From: CAWJMN01 sp963844055
GTDB lineage: Bacteria > Planctomycetota > Planctomycetia > Pirellulales > Pirellulaceae
DNA length: 64,000 nucleotides
Assembly: GCA_963844055.1 (NCBI GenBank)
Contig: CAWJMN010000002.1
Coordinates: forward strand, 1,612,001-1,676,000
Direction of reading: 5' to 3'
Part shown: positions 1 to 9,002 of the stretch, one piece after another
Layout: the number at the start of each line of letters is the position of its first letter
How positions within the stretch are numbered: the first letter of the stretch is position 1
Position numbers and translations under genes: made by a program
Notes under the pieces: generated by a model
What the model was told of the DNA's origin: nothing
The model's input: only the letters and a program-made list of their open reading frames with translations
The model's database searches: none

Positions 1-23
1 CTGCTGGAAGCTGGAGCCCTCTC

Positions 24-1739
24 ATGAACCGGTTTTTACTTGTTTTAGCTGTCGTTTTGTTCGGAAGCACAGCGCTGGCGGGTGATCGAGCAGCGCGACC
101 ACCCAATGTGGTTGTCATCCTTTCCGATGACATGGGCTTTTCCGACCTTGGCTGCTATGGCGGAGAAATTTCCACGCCCCACTTGGATGCGCTGGCGGCT
201 GGGGGACTGCGGTTCACACAGTTCTACAATGGTGCTCGGTGCTGCCCCACTCGGGCCAGCTTGCTAACCGGCCTTTATCCCCATCAGGCAGGGATCGGCC
301 ACATGATGGAAGATCACGGCCAAAAGTCGGCGGGCTATCGAGGCAATTTGAACCAAGCCTGCCGCACCATTCCCGAGATGCTGAAGCCGGCTGGGTACCG
401 TAGCTATGCCGTTGGCAAATGGCACGTCACCCACTTCACTGGCAAAAACGGCCCCAAAGACAATTGGCCCCTCGGGCGCGGGTTTGATCGCTACTACGGC
501 ACGATCCACGGCGCAGGGAGTTTTTATGATCCCTCATCGCTCGTGCGCGATGAGACGATGATCTCTCCCTTCGCTGATCCTCAATATCAGCCCAAGACGT
601 ACTACTACACCGATGCCATCACCGACCACGCCGTTAGGTATGTTGCTGACCATGCACAATCACACGCCGAAAAGCCCTTCTTTTTGTATGTCGCCTATAC
701 GGCAGCCCATTGGCCGATGCATGCACTCCCGGAAGACATTGCCAAGTACAAAGGCAGGTACGACGGCGGGTATGAGCCCGTGCGTCAGGCGCGGCTAACC
801 AAAGCGGCCAAGCTGGGGCTAGTGGATTTGGCACAAGGGATGGCGCCGCAAGCCGCTGACTGGAACCAAGTGGAAGACAAGGTTTGGGAAGCGGCCGGAA
901 TGGAAGTCTATGCGGCGATGGTCGATCGAATGGATCAGGGGATTGGCAAACTGGTTGCTGAACTCAAGCGGACGGGACAGCTAGACAACACGCTCATTCT
1001 ATTCCTGCAAGATAACGGTGGCTGTGCCGAGCCCATGGGACGCAATGGCAACAAGGAACATCCCAATATCGTCCGGCCAGAAGGCCCAACGTTTCCTGCC
1101 ATGAAGCCGGACGAGTTCGCTGCAGGGGGAAGCGTGCCCAAGCAGACGAGAGATGGCTTTCCCATCCGAATGGGCTCGCGGGTCATGCCGGGGGGACCGG
1201 ATACCTACGTCGCCTATGGCCGAGGCTGGGCCAATGTGAGCAACACCCCTTTCCGCGAGTACAAGCACTGGGTTCATGAAGGGGGAATCAGCACACCCTG
1301 CATCGCTCATTGGCCTCAAGGGATTGCGGCCCGGGGAGAACTCCGTACGCAGCCAAGTCACCTGATCGATATTGCTGCGACTTGCGTCGAACTGGCTGGC
1401 GTTAGCTACCCGAAACAAGTCGGGGAGCAAACAATCACTCCGCTAGAAGGCCAGAGCCTGACGGCCGCATTTGCTAATCGTCCGCTAGACCGGCACCTGT
1501 TTTGGGAGCATGAAGGGAACCGAGCAGTTCGAGATGGTGATTGGAAACTCGTCGCCAAGGGTCCTGGATCGAAGTGGGAACTGTACAACATTGCCTCCGA
1601 TCGGACGGAATCGACCGACCTAGCTGGCAAGCACCCAGAAAAGGTCCGGCAATTAGTACAAAAGTGGGAGGCATGGGCCGCAAGGGCCAACGTCCTTCCC
1701 TGGATCTGGAAACCGGCGTACACACCATCGGAAAAGTAG
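24..1739 (+). CDS. Secreted arylsulfatase (sulfatase family, alkaline-phosphatase fold)
   Basis: Predicted 571-residue secreted sulfatase that hydrolyses sulfate esters, probably of polysaccharides, outside the cytoplasm. Residues 1-20 form a signal peptide ending in an Ala-Leu-Ala-Gly cleavage region. The family signature C-x-P-x-R is present as CCPTR at residues 73-77, so Cys73 is the residue expected to be converted to formylglycine. The metal-ligand Asp pair follows the first strand (SDDMGFSD, residues 34-41), and the C-terminal ELYN...DRTE segment is typical of arylsulfatases. A GGAG lies about 10 nt before the ATG. Length and domain order are normal. The natural substrate cannot be told from the sequence; sulfatases are highly expanded in planctomycetes. 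Confidence 0.95.
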   Translation: MNRFLLVLAVVLFGSTALAGDRAARPPNVVVILSDDMGFSDLGCYGGEISTPHLDALAAGGLRFTQFYNGARCCPTRASLLTGLYPHQAGIGHMMEDHGQKSAGYRGNLNQACRTIPEMLKPAGYRSYAVGKWHVTHFTGKNGPKDNWPLGRGFDRYYGTIHGAGSFYDPSSLVRDETMISPFADPQYQPKTYYYTDAITDHAVRYVADHAQSHAEKPFFLYVAYTAAHWPMHALPEDIAKYKGRYDGGYEPVRQARLTKAAKLGLVDLAQGMAPQAADWNQVEDKVWEAAGMEVYAAMVDRMDQGIGKLVAELKRTGQLDNTLILFLQDNGGCAEPMGRNGNKEHPNIVRPEGPTFPAMKPDEFAAGGSVPKQTRDGFPIRMGSRVMPGGPDTYVAYGRGWANVSNTPFREYKHWVHEGGISTPCIAHWPQGIAARGELRTQPSHLIDIAATCVELAGVSYPKQVGEQTITPLEGQSLTAAFANRPLDRHLFWEHEGNRAVRDGDWKLVAKGPGSKWELYNIASDRTESTDLAGKHPEKVRQLVQKWEAWAARANVLPWIWKPAYTPSEK

Positions 1740-2219
1740 GAAAGCCCCTTCGTACCGTCGTCATGGCAGCGATTTTCCAAGGAAGTCGCCGCACAGCACA
1801 AGTGACGGCAGTAGCCCGACCTTTTAAAGAGTCCTTCTGTCCTAAGGCAGCAGCCAAGAAGCTGCCGGCACGCGCCGTAAGTGATTAAATAAAAAGCACT
1901 TAAAGCGGCCATCCAGCGTATTAGACGCTGCTCTTTTTTGCCTAGCGAAGGCATCGCTCCTGGTGACGGCCCGACAGCCGTGCAAGGTTTTTTTGAGCGA
2001 TTGGGGGAATTCTTGGCAATCTTTGGCGGATGTCAGGGCTGAACTCGACTACTCCCCTTGAGAGCCTTTGCAGGAACCTCACGCGTTCGCCTGTAGAGGG
2101 GGGAAGCGAGTGGAGACGTTGTGACCTTCGCAGCGCCCCATCACCGCCCTTTTTTGCTCGATCGCGGTCATTCGACTGCTTGGCCCCTTCATCTCCCGGT
2201 TGCTATAGGAATTCTTATC
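1740..2219. other. Intergenic region without a gene
   Basis: No convincing coding sequence. It holds the terminator at 1914-1939 and, toward 2100-2219, the leader of the FG-GAP gene. Reading frames here lack recognisable protein features and are taken as chance. Confidence 0.5.
1914..1939 (+). terminator. Rho-independent terminator
   Basis: CAGCGT (1914-1919) and ACGCTG (1925-1930) form a perfect 6-bp stem around a 5-nt loop, followed by CTCTTTTTT. It lies 175 nt after the sulfatase stop on the same strand and most likely ends that transcript. Confidence 0.6.
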
Positions 2220-4475
2220 ATGTTTTCATCCTGGTTCGGAAAATTGTTTGGCAAATCGAAATCGGTAGCTCGCCAACGTGTGAATCAAGCACGTCGCTCC
2301 GCATTCTTTCACCCCAAGATGGAATCTTTGGAAGACCGGTCGATGATGGCCTTTATCGCCCCTGTCAGCTTCCCTGTGGGTAACAACCCTGCAGGTATCG
2401 CTGTAGGCGATTACAACAGTGACGGCCGATCGGACATGGCCGTTGTGAATAGCAACCTTGCCGGCAGCGTCAGCGTGCTGATGAGCAATGGAGATGGAAC
2501 TTTTCAACCCAAGGTAGACTACGCCGCTGGAGCCAATTCGCTGGACGCCAGCGCCGGTGACTTCAATAGCGATGGCAAGCTCGACCTTGTCGTTGTTGGA
2601 TCGGCGATCGATATTCTCCTGGGTAATGGTGATGGGACGTTTGGTGCCCCGATCGAATTTGCTGCCGCACCTAGCTCCCACTCCGTTAAAGTTGCTGACT
2701 TCAACAACGATGGCAAGTTGGATGTCGGCACCATGAACGTCAACAGCGCAAGTGTTTGGCTGGGCAATGGTGATGGCACCCTTCAAACTCGTCTTGATGC
2801 CCCCGTGGCTGGCAACAACATCAACCTAGTCGTTGGCGACTTCAACCGCGACGGCAACGTAGATATGGCTTCGTCGAGCACCAACAGCATTGGCACGGTG
2901 AACGTCATCCGCGGACGTGGCGACGGTTCGTTTGATGCCGCAATCAATTACTATGCCTTCACGGCTCCCGTTTATCTGGCCACGGGTGACTTCAACCACG
3001 ATGGCTACCTCGACTTTGCTTGCCCGAACTCTTACGCCGCCACATCCATGAGCGTACTCATGAACAACGGCGATGGAACCTACTCGGCACCGCATACTTA
3101 TGGCATTGCCCAGACCGGCTATGAGATTGAAGTTGCCGACTTCAACAGCGACGGAAACGATGACTTTGCCGTTCGTGGCGGTTCGCAGTATATGCTCAGC
3201 CTGGGCAAGGGGGATGGCTCGTTCTATCCTTCCGTGAACTTCCCCACACCTTCGGGCCGGTTTGAAGCGGGCACCCATGGTGATTTTAATGGCGACGGTG
3301 CTGTCGATCTCGCCTATCCAAGCGCGAGCGGCGTGACAGTCGTCACCAATGACAACGCCGATGCCCAAAGCTTGGCCGGTGCAGTTACCTTCCAAGTGAC
3401 CGCTCCTGCCACGACGACCTCGGGTTCGGTACTGCCCATGACCATTACCGCAGTCGACGTGGATGGAAACCCCGTCCCTGGCTTCCGCGGCGTTGTCTAT
3501 ATCAGCAGCAGTGATCCTTTGGCAAGCACTGCTTCGGGCTATGCCTTCAATCCTTTGGATGCCGGCATCCCTTACGTGTTCACCGCCGCTGACGCAGGAA
3601 CACACGCCTTCACCGGAGCAATTCGCCTAGTCACAGGTGGTGATCAATCCGTCAAGGTCTCAGCACCAAACATGGTCTCGGCCTCGACCACCGTCAATGT
3701 GACGGGACAAGTCATGGGACTCTCCTTCGCGGCCCCAGCCAACGCAAATGCAGGTGATACCTTTAACATCACCGTAACCGCCTTGGATTCTGCCGGCGTT
3801 GTCGCTCCTGGCTATACCAGCCGGGTACACTTCACCAGCTCAGATGCTCTGTCTGGTCTGCCAGCCGACTACACGTTCACCCCGGAAGATGCAGGGAGCC
3901 ACACGTTTAGTGTCACCTTGAAATCGGCAGGGGGACAGTTCATCGGTGCCACGGAAGTCGGTGGAACGATCCGGGGTGGTGCAACTGTTAACGTTGCCGC
4001 GCTCGCTGCTTCTGGCCTGTCGCTGGCTGGAGGAGCTGGTGCCATCGGTGTGTCTCGGCCCATTACGATTGTCGCCCGTGACACCTACGGCAATGCCGCA
4101 AACAGCTATAACGGAACGGTGCACTTTACTAGCTCTGATGCGGCAGCCATCTTGCCAGCCGACGTCACCTTGGTAAATGGCGTGGCGACGGCCAACGTTA
4201 CCTTCCTGACCATTGGTGTAGAAACGGTTACTGCAACCGACATTGTGACTCCTTCGATTACTGGCACGGTTTCCAGTGATGCGACGGCACCGATTGCCGC
4301 CCTATTCAATGTGACCGGCATCACAACCGCCAATGCAGGCATCGCGACCACGTTCACCGTGACTGTTCGTGACACCATTGGACAAATTGCCAGCGGTTAT
4401 ACGGGGACGATTTACTTCAGCAGCTCGGATGTACAAGCCGGATTACCAGCTCAGCTACACCTTTACGGCTGCTGA
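2220..4475 (+). CDS. FG-GAP/VCBS repeat and Ig-like repeat surface protein, N-terminal part (frameshifted)
   Basis: Likely exported or cell-surface protein. I start at the ATG at 2220 because it gives the planctomycete-type N terminus: a short basic region, then the MESLEDRSMMA motif about 36 residues in. An upstream start at 2121 would put 33 unrelated residues in front. About seven FG-GAP/VCBS repeats follow, each carrying a calcium-binding-like D-x-N-x-D-G loop (DFNSDGK, DFNNDGK, DFNRDGN, DFNHDGY), then tandem beta-sandwich repeats with the recurring core 'FTSSD...GLPADYTFT..DAG.HTF'. The frame ends at TGA 4475 in the middle of such a repeat. The same repeat continues in another frame from about 4453, so this is one gene of about 1,030 codons cut by an apparent 1-nt insertion near 4449-4456. 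Confidence 0.85.
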   Translation: MFSSWFGKLFGKSKSVARQRVNQARRSAFFHPKMESLEDRSMMAFIAPVSFPVGNNPAGIAVGDYNSDGRSDMAVVNSNLAGSVSVLMSNGDGTFQPKVDYAAGANSLDASAGDFNSDGKLDLVVVGSAIDILLGNGDGTFGAPIEFAAAPSSHSVKVADFNNDGKLDVGTMNVNSASVWLGNGDGTLQTRLDAPVAGNNINLVVGDFNRDGNVDMASSSTNSIGTVNVIRGRGDGSFDAAINYYAFTAPVYLATGDFNHDGYLDFACPNSYAATSMSVLMNNGDGTYSAPHTYGIAQTGYEIEVADFNSDGNDDFAVRGGSQYMLSLGKGDGSFYPSVNFPTPSGRFEAGTHGDFNGDGAVDLAYPSASGVTVVTNDNADAQSLAGAVTFQVTAPATTTSGSVLPMTITAVDVDGNPVPGFRGVVYISSSDPLASTASGYAFNPLDAGIPYVFTAADAGTHAFTGAIRLVTGGDQSVKVSAPNMVSASTTVNVTGQVMGLSFAAPANANAGDTFNITVTALDSAGVVAPGYTSRVHFTSSDALSGLPADYTFTPEDAGSHTFSVTLKSAGGQFIGATEVGGTIRGGATVNVAALAASGLSLAGGAGAIGVSRPITIVARDTYGNAANSYNGTVHFTSSDAAAILPADVTLVNGVATANVTFLTIGVETVTATDIVTPSITGTVSSDATAPIAALFNVTGITTANAGIATTFTVTVRDTIGQIASGYTGTIYFSSSDVQAGLPAQLHLYGC

Positions 4476-5319
4476 TGCAGGCGTGCACACCTTCTCTGCA
4501 ACGCTCAAGACAGCAGGCATTCAGTCAATCTCTGTTCGGGACACTACCGGTACATTGACTGGAACTGCTGCGGGTATTGTGGTCAACGCGGCCGCCTTCT
4601 CGAAGTTCCAACTTTCCGTCCCCAATGGGATGGATAGCAAGGGGCATATCCTAGTGACGGCTGGCGAAGCAATCTCGCTAACCGTCCGCCCTTCAGACGC
4701 TTTTGGAAACGCCATTGCTTCCTACAAGGGGAAAGTAAAGTTCTCCAGCACGGACACCTTGGCTGGCCTTCCAACTGACTACAACTTCACGGCGACGGAT
4801 GCAGGTTCACACACCTTTACGGTCTCGCTGAAAACAGCAACGCCCAATGGAGTCGTTTACTCCTTCAGCGTAGTCGATGCCTCGAGCGCTGCAACGCTTG
4901 CGACGATTACTAACTTTGAAGTGATCAACGCGGCCGCGTCGAAGTTTGTAATCTCTGTTCCTTCGAACATTACCGCAGGCTCCCCTTTCACGCTTCGCGT
5001 GACAATCCTTGACGCCTACGGCAATCGAGTGAAGAACTACTTCGGCACGATCCACTTTGCCAATACGGCAGGAATTGCTGGCCTACCTGCAGACTACTCC
5101 TTCAACGGGGTTGATGCCGGCGACCATAGCTTCACCGTAACCCTCAGCACCACGGGCAACCAAACGTTGTCGATCCTCGACGCTTCTGACACTACGCTCA
5201 AGAGTAGTGTTACGGTAAGCGTAAAGGCCGGAACCACGGTTAGCGGTGGTGGTGGTGGTGGCGGCGGCGGAAGCGGTGGTGGAAGCGGTGGCGGTGGCGG
5301 CAAGACGAAAGTTGTCTAA
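4369..5319 (+). CDS. FG-GAP/Ig-like surface protein, C-terminal part (second frame after frameshift)
   Basis: Continuation of the preceding gene in the next frame. Homologous reading begins around 4453 (YTFTAADAG) even though an ATG in this frame exists at 4369, so the true product is probably the fusion rather than an independent protein. It contains three more copies of the beta-sandwich repeat (IYFSSSD, VKFSSTD and IHFANTA strand motifs, each followed by GLP..Y.F...DAG.H.F) and ends in a low-complexity tail of about 23 mostly Gly/Ser residues, then KTKVV. The Gly tail may be a flexible linker to the envelope, although no sorting motif is evident. A strong terminator follows. Confidence 0.75.
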   Translation: MTPLDKLPAVIRGRFTSAARMYKPDYQLSYTFTAADAGVHTFSATLKTAGIQSISVRDTTGTLTGTAAGIVVNAAAFSKFQLSVPNGMDSKGHILVTAGEAISLTVRPSDAFGNAIASYKGKVKFSSTDTLAGLPTDYNFTATDAGSHTFTVSLKTATPNGVVYSFSVVDASSAATLATITNFEVINAAASKFVISVPSNITAGSPFTLRVTILDAYGNRVKNYFGTIHFANTAGIAGLPADYSFNGVDAGDHSFTVTLSTTGNQTLSILDASDTTLKSSVTVSVKAGTTVSGGGGGGGGGSGGGSGGGGGKTKVV

Positions 5320-5355
5320 TACGACTTTCCTTGCAGGCAATTCGAACAGCTTACT

Positions 5356-5395
5356 GCGGCCGGAGTGGAGAACGTTCTTCACTCCGGCCGCTTTT
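5356..5395 (+). terminator. Strong rho-independent terminator
   Basis: GCGGCCGGAGTG (5356-5367) pairs perfectly with CACTCCGGCCGC (5380-5391). The stem can extend into the self-complementary loop around AACGTT, and TTTT follows. It ends the FG-GAP gene transcript. Confidence 0.85.
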
Positions 5396-5561
5396 CGTTG
5401 GTCGCCTGCTTAGGGTCTCCCCGAAGCCAAGACTTCTCGCCACAATAGGAGGCTTGCTATTTGCTATAGATTGAGCGAGCCGGTGTATCCCAGAAAAAAG
5501 CACCTGTGCCTTACAATATTCGGGCAACTCGTCGCACTAAAACTTCCCAGAGAGAAAAACC

Positions 5562-6344
5562 ATGTCTTTGCAAAACCAAGTGGCCATCATCACCGGGGGC
5601 GGGACCGGCGTTGGACGGGAGACAGCGTTGGCGCTGGCCCGCCTGGGCTATCACGTGCTCGTGACTTATTCGCGGTCCCAAACCGAGGCCGAAACAACCG
5701 CGCGTGAAATCTCGGCACTTGGTGTACGCGGCTTGGCCTTTCAAGCCGACGTAGCTGACGATGCCGCCTGCCGGGCAATGGCAGCACTCGCTGTCAAGGA
5801 ACTGGGCCGGATTGATGTGCTCGTCAATTGTGCGGGAACGACCGACTTTATTCCGTTCCACGACTTAGAGGCTGTAACGGATGAAGCCTGGCAGCGCCTC
5901 TATCAAGTCAATGTGGTGGGAGCGTTTCATTGTGCTCGCGCGGTTCGCCAGGCGATGCTGGCAGTTGGTGGCGGGATGATCGTCAACGTCTCCAGCGTGG
6001 CGGCACAGCTAGCGCAGGGAAGTTCGATTCCGTACTGCTGTACAAAGGCCGCTCTGGACAACCTTACCGTCTCCCTCGCTCGAACGCTGGCTCCGCAGAT
6101 TCGCGTCAACGGCGTTGCCCCTGGCTTCATCGAAGGACGCTGGACCCAGGGAGGGCTGGGCGCAAAATACGAAGGGGTTAAACAAGCGTATGAGAAGACT
6201 CTACCCCTTGGGCGAGTTTGCCAGCCAAAAGACATTGCCGACGGCATTGTCAGCCTAATCACCGGCAGCAAATTAGTCACCGGCCAAACCCTCACCGTTG
6301 ATGCAGGGATGATGATCCACGGCTTTCAGGTCAAGTTCGACTGA
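5562..6344 (+). CDS. SDR-family NAD(P)-dependent oxidoreductase (FabG-like)
   Basis: Classical short-chain dehydrogenase/reductase of 260 residues, the usual length. The Rossmann glycine motif is TGGGTGVG (11-18), the NCAG motif is at 89-92, and the catalytic set is Ser144/145, Tyr158 and Lys162 (YCCTK). The C terminus carries the usual VTGQTLTVDAGM segment found in FabG-like members. The ATG at 5562 follows a purine-rich AGAGAGAAAAA stretch. It stands alone, convergent with dabA. Substrate is unknown; homologues range from 3-oxoacyl-ACP reductase to sugar dehydrogenases. Confidence 0.92.
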   Translation: MSLQNQVAIITGGGTGVGRETALALARLGYHVLVTYSRSQTEAETTAREISALGVRGLAFQADVADDAACRAMAALAVKELGRIDVLVNCAGTTDFIPFHDLEAVTDEAWQRLYQVNVVGAFHCARAVRQAMLAVGGGMIVNVSSVAAQLAQGSSIPYCCTKAALDNLTVSLARTLAPQIRVNGVAPGFIEGRWTQGGLGAKYEGVKQAYEKTLPLGRVCQPKDIADGIVSLITGSKLVTGQTLTVDAGMMIHGFQVKFD

Positions 6345-6424
6345 TACGCTGCCAGCGTTCCAACATGCCTGATTCGCCATGATGGATTCGCTGCAATTTC
6401 TATTTTAGACCGCCTTTTAAATCA

Positions 6425-7900
6425 CTATTGCTGAGGCTCCCAAGTCCCTTGAGCGGTCCAGCGATAGAAGCTATCGCCCTCCCATGCCAGGAGTGAAACC
6501 CAGCCATTCGTGACGAGGTTTTGCACCAACTCGTGCTTCTCAGCAATCTGTTGTATCGCAGAGCGGGAAGCATCAATCACCACCAGTAATCGCAGCGGCT
6601 CGTGTTGTAGTTTGTTGCCATCATGCACGGATTGCCAGGGAAGCCCCGTCATCAAATCGCCGCCATTGCCTTGCAGAACTCCAAATTGACCTACCACATT
6701 ATGGATCACTTTGTTGCCGCTACCGAATGACGCTGGGTCGACGGAAGATGCGTAGTATTGCATGTTGATCCAATTCGCGACGACCATTGGCGCTGTCAGG
6801 ATTAGTTCAAGCACTTTGCATTCTGGGTCGAGTCGATGGTCATAACTATGCATGAATGTTCGCCCATCAAGTTTCAGACCGACCGTTCGCGACCGTGGGG
6901 CGACAATGAACGCTGCATTTCCAGCAAGGCCCCATTCCGGTCTGACCTCGGCCCAGTCGCGATGGCGACGCAAAACATCTGTCGCGTCTAGTGAACCCAG
7001 TCGAGGGCACCGTTCCAGCCGACTCAGTCTTCCAGCTTCCTGCAACCAGACTTCAATCTGTGCAAGGTCATCTGCATGCGAGGCAGGGACTAAGTGGACA
7101 TCGCACAAATCGATCTTATCCGTGGTCGTATTATGGACGGCGGCCAGGAACCAGGTGTCACTGGAAATCTCGATTCCCCGGGAAGCCAAGCCAATCCGCA
7201 CCTCTGGGTCGTTAAGCAGTGCAGCAGCTACCCGAGCATTTGGCTGGCCGGAATGTCCACCACAGGCACCGCAATCCAATGCAGCCCGATAAGGATTATT
7301 CGTGACATCAGATGCGTGTCCACAGAGGGTCACAAACCGGGCGAAGCCACTGGTAAGACCAAGGTTCTTTAGCATTCCCTCGGCCAAGTCGATACGACGT
7401 TTGGCATCTAGGCCGCGATTTTTCCCTGCATGAATATCAGGCCCCAGATGCGGAATCAGGCGATCCGACAGGCCGTCCGCCTCGGGGGAAGCGGCCAGCG
7501 TGGTCCAATGTAACGAGTCGGTCAGCAGTTTGCCGATGTAGGGAAGCCCCAGCGATTCAACGAACGAGAAGCAAGAAGTCGCGGAGTTTTGAAACGACTT
7601 CCACAGTTTCCGAGCTCGCCGGATTCCGAGACGATTCTGTGTTACATCGTCTTCGAGGGAATCACTGATTCCTCGTACTGTTTCATGCACTTGGAAGCTC
7701 GGTTGCAGTAGCACCGGACAGTGTGGGGTTCCTTTGTCAAAACCGATGGGCACATACTCAAGCGGCATACCGAAAAATCCGGCAAACCCAAACGTCTCGA
7801 TGGACTCATGAACCGACTCTAGATTTCGGCGCATGACTTCTGATCGAACGTCGATACAAAAAACCATCTGCAATCTTTTGGGACCCGATGAGCGCTGCAA
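6425..7900 (-). CDS. dabA: DabA inorganic-carbon uptake subunit (DUF2309), C-terminal part, frameshifted
   Basis: C-terminal 490 residues of DabA, the carbonic-anhydrase-like soluble subunit of the DAB inorganic-carbon accumulation system. Known zinc ligands of the family can be matched: Cys and Asp in FCIDVRSE near the start, His in CGHASD and Cys in DCGACGGH. The first codon in this frame is a TTG inside conserved sequence, so this is not a real start. The frame upstream reads SSAAQPALQRSSG, which joins the preceding DabA part if one A is removed from the AAAA run (T-run at 7921-7924 on the + strand). Either a disrupted gene or a homopolymer indel in the assembly. Confidence 0.85.
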   Translation of the reverse strand: MQRSSGPKRLQMVFCIDVRSEVMRRNLESVHESIETFGFAGFFGMPLEYVPIGFDKGTPHCPVLLQPSFQVHETVRGISDSLEDDVTQNRLGIRRARKLWKSFQNSATSCFSFVESLGLPYIGKLLTDSLHWTTLAASPEADGLSDRLIPHLGPDIHAGKNRGLDAKRRIDLAEGMLKNLGLTSGFARFVTLCGHASDVTNNPYRAALDCGACGGHSGQPNARVAAALLNDPEVRIGLASRGIEISSDTWFLAAVHNTTTDKIDLCDVHLVPASHADDLAQIEVWLQEAGRLSRLERCPRLGSLDATDVLRRHRDWAEVRPEWGLAGNAAFIVAPRSRTVGLKLDGRTFMHSYDHRLDPECKVLELILTAPMVVANWINMQYYASSVDPASFGSGNKVIHNVVGQFGVLQGNGGDLMTGLPWQSVHDGNKLQHEPLRLLVVIDASRSAIQQIAEKHELVQNLVTNGWVSLLAWEGDSFYRWTAQGTWEPQQ

Positions 7901-8948
7901 GGCGGGCTGAGCAGCTGAGCTTTTGCAGGAGTTCCCGGCGATAGACCTGTTCGGCTGCTACTTGGAGGGCGTATCGCGCCAGAACATCCGTCGAGGGCCT
8001 TGGCGAAACCGTGTTACTGTCATCATTTTCAGTATCTTCGGGCCACAACAGCAATGGCCAGGCAATGCTAGGCGATTGTGCAAGGGCAACATCGTATGCC
8101 AATCGCATCGCGAGCAATCCGAGGAGGTCATCGTTCGTATCGCCAGCGATTTCCGCCTCTCGCACGCGGTACCGAATATAGGAGGCCCATCCAGCTACGG
8201 AAAACGCTTCGCAAAGCATAAACCGTCGCCAGTAGGAGGCAGGTACCTCCAGCATGACCAGAAGTTCCTTTACGGCTTCCCTTGGATTTGCTGGCAAGTT
8301 CGCGACGAATGTCCGAAAGCCATTGAGACCGAGCAAATCCATTCGTCGACTGAGCTGCGCCGCTTCGCGCCACGCAGTGTAGAGCGTGTCGCCTTTCCAA
8401 GGATTGGTCCAGGCAGCCTGTCCTTCGTCATAGTGCGAAGCGCAATGTCGAGTGATGTCGTTGATGAAGTGACTTAGCCAGGTGCTTCCGTGCTGCAGAT
8501 CTACTACTTCGGCAACGGTGCGAAAACGCGTGTCGTCATTAGGCGTGGATGCCTCAGGGGAGACCAGCCATTCCTTCAGCTCAGTAACGCCAAAGGTGCT
8601 GTACCATTCTGGATATTCGGATTGGCACTGAGCATGAGCCAACTGGAGATCCGTCGCCCGAAGCCGTCCCTCGGAAAACAGCGATTGGAAGTAATCGCGA
8701 GACATCAACAAGTCGCAGTCTCGTACGCTGCGAAGGGATTGATAGGCGTTCAGGAAGCGCTGATCGGTCAATCCTAGGCAGGGATTCACAGCGACATAAT
8801 CGGCAAGGGGCCACAGCGGTGGGACGACCTTGTGCACATCCTTCAGGGCCTGAGAAAGCGTTTTTTCGATTAGCCCACTGTCCCAGGTAACTTCAGTTAC
8901 AGCGGCACTTTTTTCAGCAGAAGTGACAGGCATCAGAAGCTCAGACAT
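7806..8948 (-). CDS. dabA: DabA inorganic-carbon uptake subunit (DUF2309), N-terminal part, frameshifted
   Basis: N-terminal part of the same DabA protein; about 340 residues belong to the family before the frame is lost. Typical DUF2309 features are the early 'VPPLWPLADYVAVNPCLG' region (residues 41-58) and a long helical middle section. The last roughly 30 residues, after QKLSCSARL, are out-of-frame reading of the start of the C-terminal part. The ATG has an AGGA about 9 nt upstream. The gene follows dabB by 54 nt on the same strand, so both belong to one transcript. With the frameshift repaired the protein is about 840 residues, within the normal DabA range. Confidence 0.85.
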   Translation of the reverse strand: MSELLMPVTSAEKSAAVTEVTWDSGLIEKTLSQALKDVHKVVPPLWPLADYVAVNPCLGLTDQRFLNAYQSLRSVRDCDLLMSRDYFQSLFSEGRLRATDLQLAHAQCQSEYPEWYSTFGVTELKEWLVSPEASTPNDDTRFRTVAEVVDLQHGSTWLSHFINDITRHCASHYDEGQAAWTNPWKGDTLYTAWREAAQLSRRMDLLGLNGFRTFVANLPANPREAVKELLVMLEVPASYWRRFMLCEAFSVAGWASYIRYRVREAEIAGDTNDDLLGLLAMRLAYDVALAQSPSIAWPLLLWPEDTENDDSNTVSPRPSTDVLARYALQVAAEQVYRRELLQKLSCSARLAALIGSQKIADGFLYRRSIRSHAPKSRVGS

Positions 8949-9002
8949 CGCATTTGTTCCTATCTTTGCGTGCGGATCGTGAAATGGAACGCAGAACCCT
9001 GG

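Noticed and set aside
2226..3605. Long antisense reading frames over the FG-GAP gene
   Set aside because: They mirror the Asp/Gly-rich repeats of the sense strand; no ribosome site or domain.
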